A stretch of DNA of 19,660 nucleotides from Flavobacteriales bacterium UBA720 (GTDB lineage: Bacteria; Bacteroidota; Bacteroidia; Flavobacteriales; Weeksellaceae), in assembly GCA_002297505.1 (NCBI GenBank), contig DBLQ01000129.1, forward strand, positions 31,022 through 50,681, given 5' to 3'. This document shows, piece by piece, positions 13,815 to 19,660 of the stretch. Positions within the stretch are counted from its first letter, which is position 1; each line of letters starts with the position of its first letter. The notes below the pieces were generated by a model, which saw only the letters and a program-made list of their open reading frames with translations, did no database searches and was not told the DNA's origin. Made by a program: the position numbers and the translations under genes.

Positions 13815-14816
13815 ATGAGCAACACTGACGATAAGAAAAAAGCACTGCAGCTGGTGCTGGAAAAACTAGATAAAACCTACGGAAAAGGTACGGTGATGAC
13901 CTTAGGCGAGGATTCTGTGGACAGCTCCATAGAAGTAATTCCTTCCGGTTCACTGGGTATTGACCTGGCTCTGGGTGTAGGCGGTTATCCGAGAGGAAGG
14001 ATCATTGAGATCTACGGACCCGAATCTTCCGGGAAAACCACCCTTACCCTGCACGCTATTGCAGAAGCGCAAAAGGCTGGCGGAATTGCAGCATTCATCG
14101 ACGCCGAGCATGCATTCGACAGAAATTATGCCGCAAAATTAGGAATCGATCTGGAAAACCTGATCATTTCCCAGCCAGACAATGGTGAGCAGGCTTTGGA
14201 AATTGCAGATAACTTAATCCGCTCCGGTGCGATTGACATCGTGGTCATCGACTCCGTGGCTGCATTGACCCCGAAAGCTGAAATCGAAGGCGAAATGGGA
14301 GATTCCAAAATGGGTCTTCATGCCAGACTAATGTCTCAGGCGCTGAGAAAACTGACCGCAACCATCAACAGAACCAAGTGTACGGTGATCTTCATCAACC
14401 AGCTTCGTGAGAAGATTGGTGTGATGTTCGGAAATCCTGAAACTACAACGGGTGGTAATGCGCTTAAATTTTACGCTTCGGTGAGAATAGACATCAGAAA
14501 AGCCAGTGCACCGATTAAAAACGGGGATGAGGCCATAGGAAGCCGCGTAAAAGTGAAGATTGTAAAAAACAAGGTGGCACCACCGTTCAAAATGGCAGAA
14601 TTCGACATTATGTATGGCGAAGGTGTTTCTAAGGTAGGTGAAATTCTGGACACAGCCGTAGACATGGGTGTGGTAAAGAAAAGCGGATCTTGGTTCAGCT
14701 ACGATGATACCAAACTGGGACAAGGCCGTGATGCTGTAAAGGATGTTCTGAAGGACAATCCGGAACTGGCAGAGGACATCGAAGGAAAAATCAAGGAACT
14801 GATCAGTCAGAAATAG
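13815..14816 (+). CDS. recA: Recombinase RecA
   Basis: DNA-dependent ATPase that forms filaments on single-stranded DNA for homologous recombination and, where LexA exists, SOS induction. 333 residues; the C-terminal acidic tail is shorter than in the 353-residue E. coli protein. Walker A is GPESSGKT (68-75), with AFIDAEHAFD (94-103), Walker B IDIVVIDS with Asp146, loop L1 around EGEMGDSKMGLHAR and loop L2 around GNPETTTGGNALKFY. The MAW-type N-terminal KALQLVLEKLDKTYGKG is intact. There is no intein and no recX downstream. It has its own promoter with an overlapping palindrome and a strong terminator, so it is a single-gene unit. Confidence 0.97.
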   Translation: MSNTDDKKKALQLVLEKLDKTYGKGTVMTLGEDSVDSSIEVIPSGSLGIDLALGVGGYPRGRIIEIYGPESSGKTTLTLHAIAEAQKAGGIAAFIDAEHAFDRNYAAKLGIDLENLIISQPDNGEQALEIADNLIRSGAIDIVVIDSVAALTPKAEIEGEMGDSKMGLHARLMSQALRKLTATINRTKCTVIFINQLREKIGVMFGNPETTTGGNALKFYASVRIDIRKASAPIKNGDEAIGSRVKVKIVKNKVAPPFKMAEFDIMYGEGVSKVGEILDTAVDMGVVKKSGSWFSYDDTKLGQGRDAVKDVLKDNPELAEDIEGKIKELISQK

Positions 14817-14827
14817 ATGACAATGAT

Positions 14828-14858
14828 AAAGGCTGTGAACATTCACAGCCTTTTTTTT
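14828..14858 (+). terminator. Rho-independent terminator of recA
   Basis: AAAGGCTGTGA (14828-14838) pairs with TCACAGCCTTT (14843-14853) around a 4-base loop, then T's run to 14858. The T-run overlaps the stop codon of the convergent gene at 14857. On the minus strand only three U's follow, so it works mainly for recA. Confidence 0.88.
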
Positions 14859-15525
14859 ATTTGAAGAAGTACGTCAGTCCGAGACTCACCACCTGCTCCG
14901 ATTTTTTCTTCTCTGTATCCGGATCATTGGTGTAATACTCTACCAGATTAGGATATGCATTGGAGAGACCAATATCGAATTTCAGTGCCAATTCCAATTG
15001 CCTTTTATAGCTGAATCCGACGCCAGCTCCAATTCCGAAATTAAAAGAATTGGCTTTACCGTTGATTCCCGGATATTGCGGATCACCATTTTCGGTGTAA
15101 ACCAGCCGGCTGGGATTTTTGATCTTCTGGCCTACAAGAAAATTAAACCTGGGACCGACCAATCCAAAAAACTCCGATTCCGCTTCGGAAAAATAAGCCT
15201 TAAAGTTGATAGGCACGCTAATGTAATCGTTACCATAGACCGCATGCGGCCAGCCTTTGGCTTTCTCGTACTCACGGTCGCCACCTTCACCAGCACCAAA
15301 GTACAGAACCTCACCCTCAAGATAGAACTGCTCTGCGGTACCAATCGGAGCCTGTGCTACCACGCCGCCCAGCACGGAAAACCGCGATCCTGAAGGATTG
15401 TGTGCATTCCGCACCCTGGAGTATGTTCCGCCCGCTACAACACCAAATTCCGTAGAACGAAGATCCAGCTGTGCCTGGGACAAGAAAGAGAACAATAAAA
15501 GAGAGCCTAAGAGAATTTTTTTCAT
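14857..15525 (-). CDS. Small outer-membrane beta-barrel (porin family) protein
   Basis: 222-residue outer-membrane protein resembling the Bacteroidota 'porin family protein / OMP beta-barrel 2' group. The signal peptide is residues 1-18, ending LSQA before Gln19. The mature part alternates hydrophobic and polar residues in about eight strands: EFGVVAGGTYSRV, FSVLGGVVAQAP, QFYLEGEVLYFGAG, YISVPINFKAYF, EFFGLVGPRFNFLVG, SFNFGIGAGVGFSYK, LELALKFDIGL and the terminal QVVSLGLTYFFK. The C-terminal aromatic (Phe before Lys) fits BAM-dependent insertion. Long periplasmic turns or loops are charged. Function is unknown. It has its own -7 box at 15552-15559 and lies directly downstream of the sucD terminator. 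Confidence 0.8.
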   Translation of the reverse strand: MKKILLGSLLLFSFLSQAQLDLRSTEFGVVAGGTYSRVRNAHNPSGSRFSVLGGVVAQAPIGTAEQFYLEGEVLYFGAGEGGDREYEKAKGWPHAVYGNDYISVPINFKAYFSEAESEFFGLVGPRFNFLVGQKIKNPSRLVYTENGDPQYPGINGKANSFNFGIGAGVGFSYKRQLELALKFDIGLSNAYPNLVEYYTNDPDTEKKKSEQVVSLGLTYFFK

Positions 15526-15551
15526 ATCAGTGTCTTTAAAAATTTCTGATT

Positions 15552-15559
15552 CAAATTTA
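15552..15559 (-). promoter_or_regulatory. -7 promoter box of the small barrel gene
   Basis: Reads TAAATTTG on the minus strand, an exact TAnnTTTG, 26 bases before the start codon. It lies just past the sucD terminator. Confidence 0.55.
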
Positions 15560-15561
15560 GA

Positions 15562-15595
15562 TAAAAAAAATGAGAAGCTCAGATTGAACTTCTCA
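15562..15595 (-). terminator. Terminator of sucD
   Basis: TGAGAAG (15571-15577) pairs with CTTCTCA (15589-15595), with a few further inner pairs. The A-run at 15563-15570 gives U's on the minus-strand transcript, 22 bases after the sucD stop codon. Confidence 0.8.
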
Positions 15596-15617
15596 AAATA
15601 TTTTTAGTGCCGAGGTC

Positions 15618-16490
15618 TTATGCAAGAACTGAAGCTACAGTCTTACCAATCTCTGCAGGAGAATCTACCACGTGGATTCCGTTTTCTTTCATGATTGCCA
15701 TTTTAGCCTGAGCAGTATCATCCGCACCGCCAACAATAGCACCAGCGTGACCCATTGTTCTACCTTTTGGCGCAGTCTGTCCGGCAATAAAACCTACAAC
15801 TGGTTTTGTAGAACCGCTCTCTTTGTACCATCTTGCAGCTTCTGCTTCCAGAGAACCACCGATCTCACCAATCATGACAACAGCTTCCGTCTCAGGATCG
15901 TTGATGAACAATTCCAAAGCTTCTTTCGTAGTTGTTCCGATGATTGGGTCGCCACCGATTCCGATCGCTGTAGAAACGCCGAAACCAGCCTTCACCACCT
16001 GATCTGCTGCTTCGTAAGTCAGAGTTCCTGATTTTGAAACAATCCCCACTTTTCCCTTTTTGAAAACAAAACCTGGCATGATTCCGATCTTGGCTTCGTC
16101 CGAAGTAATAATTCCAGGGCAGTTAGGACCAATCAGACGGACGTCTCTATCCTGGATGTAATCCTTAACTTTTACCATATCAGCAACAGGAATTCCTTCC
16201 GTAATACAAACGATAACTTTGATACCCGCTTCCGCCGCTTCCATTACCGCATCTGCAGCAAATGCCGGTGGTACGAAGATGATGCTCACGTTAGCGCCCG
16301 CTTTCTCCACAGCTTCGGCCACTGAGTTGAAAACCGGTTTGCCCAGATGTTCCGTTCCTCCTTTTCCCGGAGTTACACCACCTACAACATTGGTTCCGTA
16401 GTCAATCATCTGACCTGCGTGAAAAGTACCCTCGTTACCCGTGAATCCTTGTACGATAACTTTAGAATCTTTGTTTACTAATACTGACAT
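15618..16490 (-). CDS. sucD: Succinate-CoA ligase, alpha subunit
   Basis: Alpha subunit of the TCA-cycle enzyme that makes ATP or GTP from succinyl-CoA. The 290 residues are the standard length. The CoA-binding Rossmann part is at 1-120 with QGFTGNEGTFHAGQMI (14-29) and GGVTPGKGGTEHLG (37-50). GPNCPGII is at 121-128. The ligase part has GIGGDPIIGT and the phosphorylated His248 in RTMGHAGAIVGG. The beta subunit gene sucC is not adjacent, and in many Bacteroidota it lies elsewhere. The gene starts 29 bases after a secreted-protein gene on the same strand; there is no terminator between them and no separate -7 box found, so the two are probably co-transcribed. Confidence 0.96.
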   Translation of the reverse strand: MSVLVNKDSKVIVQGFTGNEGTFHAGQMIDYGTNVVGGVTPGKGGTEHLGKPVFNSVAEAVEKAGANVSIIFVPPAFAADAVMEAAEAGIKVIVCITEGIPVADMVKVKDYIQDRDVRLIGPNCPGIITSDEAKIGIMPGFVFKKGKVGIVSKSGTLTYEAADQVVKAGFGVSTAIGIGGDPIIGTTTKEALELFINDPETEAVVMIGEIGGSLEAEAARWYKESGSTKPVVGFIAGQTAPKGRTMGHAGAIVGGADDTAQAKMAIMKENGIHVVDSPAEIGKTVASVLA

Positions 16491-16519
16491 TTTATATTAT
16501 AATTTATTGTTTATGAATA

Positions 16520-17116
16520 TTATTTTGATTTCAGGCTTTCATATTTCTTAATGACAGAGGCCATCACATTATCAATGTTATTGTCTGCAGTTCTCAGCGG
16601 ACTCGCTTTCGCTTCCTCAATAAAGTTTGCCATCTCTGGTTCATCACCAAAAAATTCTTTCAATTTGGTTTTTGGCAATCCTGTAAAATAAGTGACACCG
16701 ATTCCTTTTTTAGTTTCTTTGTTGAAAATAAAATCCGAAGCACTTTCTCCTCCGGCTACTGCATTGTAAGCTCTCATCCATTGCAGGACATTGCCATTGT
16801 ATAAGATCTCCATCAAGGATTTTTTATCCGGAGAATTATTGATAAAGAAATGTTCTTTACCATTATAATCCATGTAAGACAAACTCTGAACCTGGCTCGC
16901 TTCGATATTGGACTTCTTGCCGTCCGCACCAATCGTTTTTATTTTGGTATTAAAATTACTACCGTAGATCAGATTGGGATCAAACATATTAGTCACCACT
17001 TTCACTTTAACATTCAACGTATCGTTCGTCATTGTGATGATTTTGGCATCAACAGTTTTTTGACTGAATGAAAGTACAAATGCAACCAAAGATATAAGGG
17101 TTAGAAGTCTTTTCAT
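16520..17116 (-). CDS. Secreted protein of unknown function
   Basis: 198 residues that I cannot place in a named family. A signal peptide (about 1-18, MKRLLTLISLVAFVLSFS) has no lipobox Cys, so the mature protein is probably periplasmic and starts at Gln or Lys. The next part reads like a strand-rich domain: KIITMTNDTLNVKVKVVTN, then SLSYMDYNGKEHFFIN. The C-terminal part is more helical (LKEFFGDEPEMANFIEEAKA, and VMASVIKKYESLKSK). There are no cysteines and no obvious catalytic motif. It sits 73 bases downstream of the LpxD-like gene and 29 bases upstream of sucD, all on the same strand. The upstream gap has TATTTTTA on the minus strand but no good -33 match. Confidence 0.75.
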   Translation of the reverse strand: MKRLLTLISLVAFVLSFSQKTVDAKIITMTNDTLNVKVKVVTNMFDPNLIYGSNFNTKIKTIGADGKKSNIEASQVQSLSYMDYNGKEHFFINNSPDKKSLMEILYNGNVLQWMRAYNAVAGGESASDFIFNKETKKGIGVTYFTGLPKTKLKEFFGDEPEMANFIEEAKASPLRTADNNIDNVMASVIKKYESLKSK

Positions 17117-17189
17117 TATTAAAAAATAAAGCGTAAAAATAAGATTTTTAGTTCAATTACGATTCTTTTTAAATTAATTAAAATATGAT

Positions 17190-18092
17190 TTACTTCAGAT
17201 TTTTGATCCTGACTTCTTTTCGCAGGTAATCTCGGAATTCTTCGGCAATCGGGCCAAAGTAAGTACCCTTTTTCAAATCCCGGTTTACCCCAACCTTGGC
17301 CAGAAGAACAGTTCCTTTTTCAATGCGGACGCCGGATGCCATACCAACCTGGCCCCAAATCGTGACCTCGTCTTCTATGATGCAGCAGCCTGCAATTCCC
17401 GTTTGCGATGCGATGAGGCATTTTTTACCGATTACAGTGTCATGCCCAATCTGGATTTGATTATCCAGCACAGAACCTTCGCCAATGACGGTCGATGCCG
17501 TAACGCCGCGGTCTATGGTGCAGCCGTTCCCAATTTCAACATTATTTTCGATGACCACATTGCCGACAGAAATGAGCCGGTCAAAATTACCGTCCAGTTT
17601 TCTGTAATAGAAAGCGTCGCCACCAATCACTGTATTGGCCTGGATCACAACATTGTCGCCAATAACCGTTCTGTCGCCCAATACCACATTTGGGAAAATG
17701 TGGCAGTTATTCCCGATTTTAACATCATTGCCTATCACCACTGACGGATGGATGAATGTTCCATCGCCCACTTCAAGATCATGAAGCTCCTCCCTGAAGT
17801 TCGAAATCCTTGTAAAATGAGTGTTGATTTTATTAAAGTCGCGGAACGGATCATCCGACACCAAAAGCACCTTGCCAAGAGGGCAATCCACTTCTTTATC
17901 AATGAGAATAACCGTTGCAGCAGAATTCAACGCCTTGTCATAATATTTGGGATGATTGACAAAAACAATATCGCCGGGCCGCACCATGTGGATTTCATTG
18001 GAGCCAAGTACCGGAAAATTCCCGTCGCCAATATATCTGGCGCCAATGATTGCGGCAATGGTTTGTAAAGTCTGAGGTTGATTAAAAGTCAC
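17190..18092 (-). CDS. LpxD-like UDP-3-O-acylglucosamine N-acyltransferase
   Basis: 300-residue left-handed beta-helix acyltransferase of the LpxD family, which adds the second 3-hydroxyacyl chain in lipid A synthesis. An N-terminal uridine-binding-like domain covers about 1-100 (TLQTIAAIIGARYIGD). Hexapeptide repeats run from about 107 to 265. The catalytic-type His217 is in QIQIGHDTVIG, and TGIAGCCII follows. The canonical DGFGF loop is replaced by GGDAFYYRK (158-165), and the protein is shorter than the usual 340 residues. It is therefore probably a second LpxD paralogue; a standard lpxD is expected right of the window, upstream of lpxA. The start is GTG: an in-frame TAA lies two codons upstream, and the N-terminus is complete by homology. 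It follows efp after a terminator-like hairpin. Confidence 0.8.
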   Translation of the reverse strand: MTFNQPQTLQTIAAIIGARYIGDGNFPVLGSNEIHMVRPGDIVFVNHPKYYDKALNSAATVILIDKEVDCPLGKVLLVSDDPFRDFNKINTHFTRISNFREELHDLEVGDGTFIHPSVVIGNDVKIGNNCHIFPNVVLGDRTVIGDNVVIQANTVIGGDAFYYRKLDGNFDRLISVGNVVIENNVEIGNGCTIDRGVTASTVIGEGSVLDNQIQIGHDTVIGKKCLIASQTGIAGCCIIEDEVTIWGQVGMASGVRIEKGTVLLAKVGVNRDLKKGTYFGPIAEEFRDYLRKEVRIKNLK

Positions 18093-18120
18093 TACTTAAT
18101 GAATTTAAATGAAAAACTAA

Positions 18121-18157
18121 AAACAGAAAAGCTGGAAGTCTGTAACCTCCAGCTTTT
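18121..18157 (-). terminator. Terminator of efp
   Basis: AAAAGCTGGA (18127-18136) pairs perfectly with TCCAGCTTTT (18148-18157). The A-rich stretch from 18106 to 18130 gives interrupted U's on the minus-strand transcript. It lies in the 77-base gap between efp and the LpxD-like gene and could attenuate rather than stop transcription. Confidence 0.75.
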
Positions 18158-18169
18158 AACTGTGTATGA

Positions 18170-18733
18170 TTATTTTACCCTTTCCAGATAAGAGCCGTCT
18201 TCGGTATTGACTTTAATTTTGTCACCCGGCTCAATGAATAGCGGCACCATTACTCTTGCACCGGTTTCCACGATCGCATTTTTCAGAGCGTTGGTAGCGG
18301 TATTTCCCTTCACACCTGGATCTGCTTCTACCACTTCCAGATACACCGTTGGCGGAATCTCTGCAGAAAGTGGAACTTCGTCTGCTTCTTTCAGGATGAT
18401 GGTTACCTCTTCTCCAGCTTTCATAAATTGCGAGTTTTCGATCATCTCTTTGTCAAGATAGATCTGAGAAAAATCGTCGTTATTCATGAAGTGGAATCCG
18501 TTGTCATCTTCATAAAGATATTGGAATTTTCTGGTGATTACCTTCACTTCATCAATTTTATGACCTGCAGAAAATGTATTATCTACTACTTTTCCATTGG
18601 TTACAGATTTCAGTTTGGTTCTTACGAAAGCAGGACCTTTACCTGGTTTTACGTGCAGAAATTCGATAACTTTGTAGATGTCATTGCTGAATTCGATGCA
18701 AAGTCCTTTTTTGATATCGTTGCTTGTTGCCAT
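18170..18733 (-). CDS. efp: Translation elongation factor P
   Basis: Binds ribosomes stalled on polyproline and stimulates peptide bond formation. The 187 residues are the standard length, with three domains: KOW-like N-domain (about 1-65), central OB (66-130) and C-terminal OB (131-187). The domain I tip loop reads HVKPGKGPAF with Lys32 where E. coli carries beta-lysyl-Lys34, so the tip is the lysine type rather than arginine. No modification gene (epmA/epmB) is in the window, so modification cannot be judged. The C-terminal signature KVNTEDGSYLERVK is intact. It lies between lpxA and the LpxD-like gene on the same strand, an arrangement I recall from other flavobacteria. Confidence 0.96.
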   Translation of the reverse strand: MATSNDIKKGLCIEFSNDIYKVIEFLHVKPGKGPAFVRTKLKSVTNGKVVDNTFSAGHKIDEVKVITRKFQYLYEDDNGFHFMNNDDFSQIYLDKEMIENSQFMKAGEEVTIILKEADEVPLSAEIPPTVYLEVVEADPGVKGNTATNALKNAIVETGARVMVPLFIEPGDKIKVNTEDGSYLERVK

Positions 18734-18765
18734 TAATTTTTATTGCGTTATTGTTATTTTTTAAT

Positions 18766-18812
18766 TCGTTAAATCGTTAAACTGTTGAATTGTGATATTG
18801 CTAATTGTTAAA
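18766..18812. repeat. Degenerate ~8-nt tandem array between lpxA and efp
   Basis: Plus-strand units: TCGTTAAA at 18766 and 18774, CTGTTGAA at 18782, TTGTGATA at 18790, a 7-nt TTGCTAA at 18798 and TTGTTAAA at 18805. The consensus is about YTGTTAAA. It occupies much of the 143-base lpxA-efp gap and must be carried on any lpxA-efp co-transcript. Confidence 0.55.
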
Positions 18813-18876
18813 CGAAATTATTTCCGATAGTTTACTATCATGGAGTTTTGCAATTCTTCAGTTTTACAGTTTAATA

Positions 18877-19660
18877 TTATTCTTTTGTTGAGCCGTAACC
18901 TTTGACGATTCCTCTCGGTGAGTTCTGAATAAATGTAATAATTTCATCGCGCTCCACCGTCGGCAGCATTTCCTGTTCGATGTATTCGATGGCCTGCGTG
19001 GTGTTCATCTTCATCTGGAAAATAGCACGGTATATTTTCTGGATTTCGAAGATTTTATCATTGGTAAATCCTCTTCTTCTGAGACCTACGGAATTGATTC
19101 CTGCGTAAGAAATCGGCTCTCTCGCCACCTTAACATAAGGTGGAATATCTTTTCTGATGAGCGAGCCACCGGAAATCATCACATGTTTCCCGATCTTGCC
19201 AAACTGCTGAACTGCTGAAAGGCCGCCCATTACTACGAAATCACCAATCTCTACGTGACCGGCGATGCCGCATCCATTGGCAATAATCACATTATCTCCG
19301 ATGACACAGTCGTGTGCCACGTGAGAAGTCGCCATAATGAGACAGTCGTTTCCGACTTTGGTGTAGCCGAGCGCCTTCGTTCCACGGTTAATGGTGACGC
19401 ATTCTCTTAGCGTAGTATTATCTCCAATGATGGTTTGGGTATCTTCACCGTCGAATTTCAGATCCTGCGGAATGGCAGAAATGACGGTTCCGGGGAAGAT
19501 TTTGCAGTTTTTTCCAATTCTTGCGCCATCCATTATCGTCACATTGGAGCCAATCCAAGTTCCTGCGCCGATGACCACATCCGATGCAATGGTGGTGAAT
19601 GGTTCTACGGTTACGTTCTTACCAATTTTTGCGCGTGGATCTACTGCTGTAAGTTGGTGA
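18877..19660 (-). CDS. lpxA: Acyl-ACP--UDP-N-acetylglucosamine O-acyltransferase, 5' end cut
   Basis: First enzyme of lipid A synthesis; transfers a 3-hydroxyacyl chain from ACP to UDP-GlcNAc in the cytoplasm. The frame is open to the right edge, giving 260 visible residues starting HQLTAVDPRAKIG, so only about one or two N-terminal residues are missing. Starting at the internal GTG at 19578 would remove a real beta-helix coil. Hexapeptide repeats fill residues 5-180. Catalytic His is visible residue 116 in HVAHDCVIG (E. coli His125). IPQDLKF and VTINRGT are also family signatures. The position equivalent to E. coli Gly173, the acyl-length ruler, is Gly (in MISGGS), consistent with a long hydroxyacyl donor of C14 or more. 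The C-terminal helical domain (LRRRGFTNDKIFEIQ and on) is complete. Confidence 0.95.
   Translation of the reverse strand, partial: HQLTAVDPRAKIGKNVTVEPFTTIASDVVIGAGTWIGSNVTIMDGARIGKNCKIFPGTVISAIPQDLKFDGEDTQTIIGDNTTLRECVTINRGTKALGYTKVGNDCLIMATSHVAHDCVIGDNVIIANGCGIAGHVEIGDFVVMGGLSAVQQFGKIGKHVMISGGSLIRKDIPPYVKVAREPISYAGINSVGLRRRGFTNDKIFEIQKIYRAIFQMKMNTTQAIEYIEQEMLPTVERDEIITFIQNSPRGIVKGYGSTKE

Noticed and set aside
18826..18839. GATAG-TTTA-CTATC hairpin between lpxA and efp as a terminator
   Set aside because: The stem is only 5 bp and AT-rich with no adjacent U-run on the minus strand.
18877..19578. lpxA starting at the internal GTG at 19578
   Set aside because: The frame stays open to 19660 and encodes the first hexapeptide coil; the gene is simply cut by the window edge.
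15618..19660. The lpxA-efp-LpxD-like-sucD block as a novel operon
   Set aside because: I recall the same order in other flavobacteria, and terminators after efp and sucD break it up; it is not evidence of a new system.

Overview
The window looks like chromosomal DNA from a flavobacterium of the Chryseobacterium/Elizabethkingia group (Bacteroidota, Weeksellaceae). The evidence is a PafA alkaline phosphatase very close to the Elizabethkingia enzyme, a FecA/SusC-like beta-barrel receptor of the flavobacterial type, A-rich leaders without Shine-Dalgarno sequences, and several -7 boxes of the Bacteroidota form TAnnTTTG (mostly TAAATTTG). The genus call is an inference.

Layout. 27-1637 (+): altronate dehydratase uxaA, closed by a terminator. 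1763-7527 (all -): a YceI-like lipoprotein behind an FNR-like site, a TIGR02757 protein, pafA, and a TonB-receptor-type outer-membrane barrel. 7654-8217 (+): a DUF4256 protein. 8219-8593 (-) and 8729-9631 (+): a Fur-family regulator divergent from a thioredoxin-reductase-like flavoprotein. 9672-10223 (+): a very AT-rich orphan lipoprotein. 10286-11212 (-): malate dehydrogenase, divergent from pfkA and gapA (11496-13542, +). 13815-14816 (+): recA. 14857-15525 (-): a small outer-membrane barrel. 15618-19660 (all -): sucD, a secreted protein of unknown function, an LpxD-like acyltransferase, efp, and lpxA, whose first one or two codons lie beyond the right edge. No gene-free stretch exceeds 300 bases; the longest are 11213-11495, 13543-13814 and 5107-5376, all described below.

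How the genes fit together. Mdh, PfkA, GapA and SucD are central carbon enzymes; UxaA feeds hexuronates into the same network. LpxA and the LpxD-like protein belong to lipid A synthesis, here with efp between them. PafA, the receptor, the small barrel and the lipoproteins are envelope functions. Most of this is housekeeping. I found no CRISPR array, transposase, phage gene, tRNA or rRNA, and no obvious new multi-gene defence or biosynthetic system.

The most unusual material is between genes. Three intergenic stretches are built of degenerate 7-nt units, and a fourth of about 8-nt units. Two of the 7-nt arrays begin at the first base after a stop codon. There is also an 18-bp inverted repeat acting as a terminator, and a GC-rich element between gapA and recA that can fold into two nested stems. 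Candidate operators lie upstream of the YceI gene, fur, pfkA/mdh and recA.
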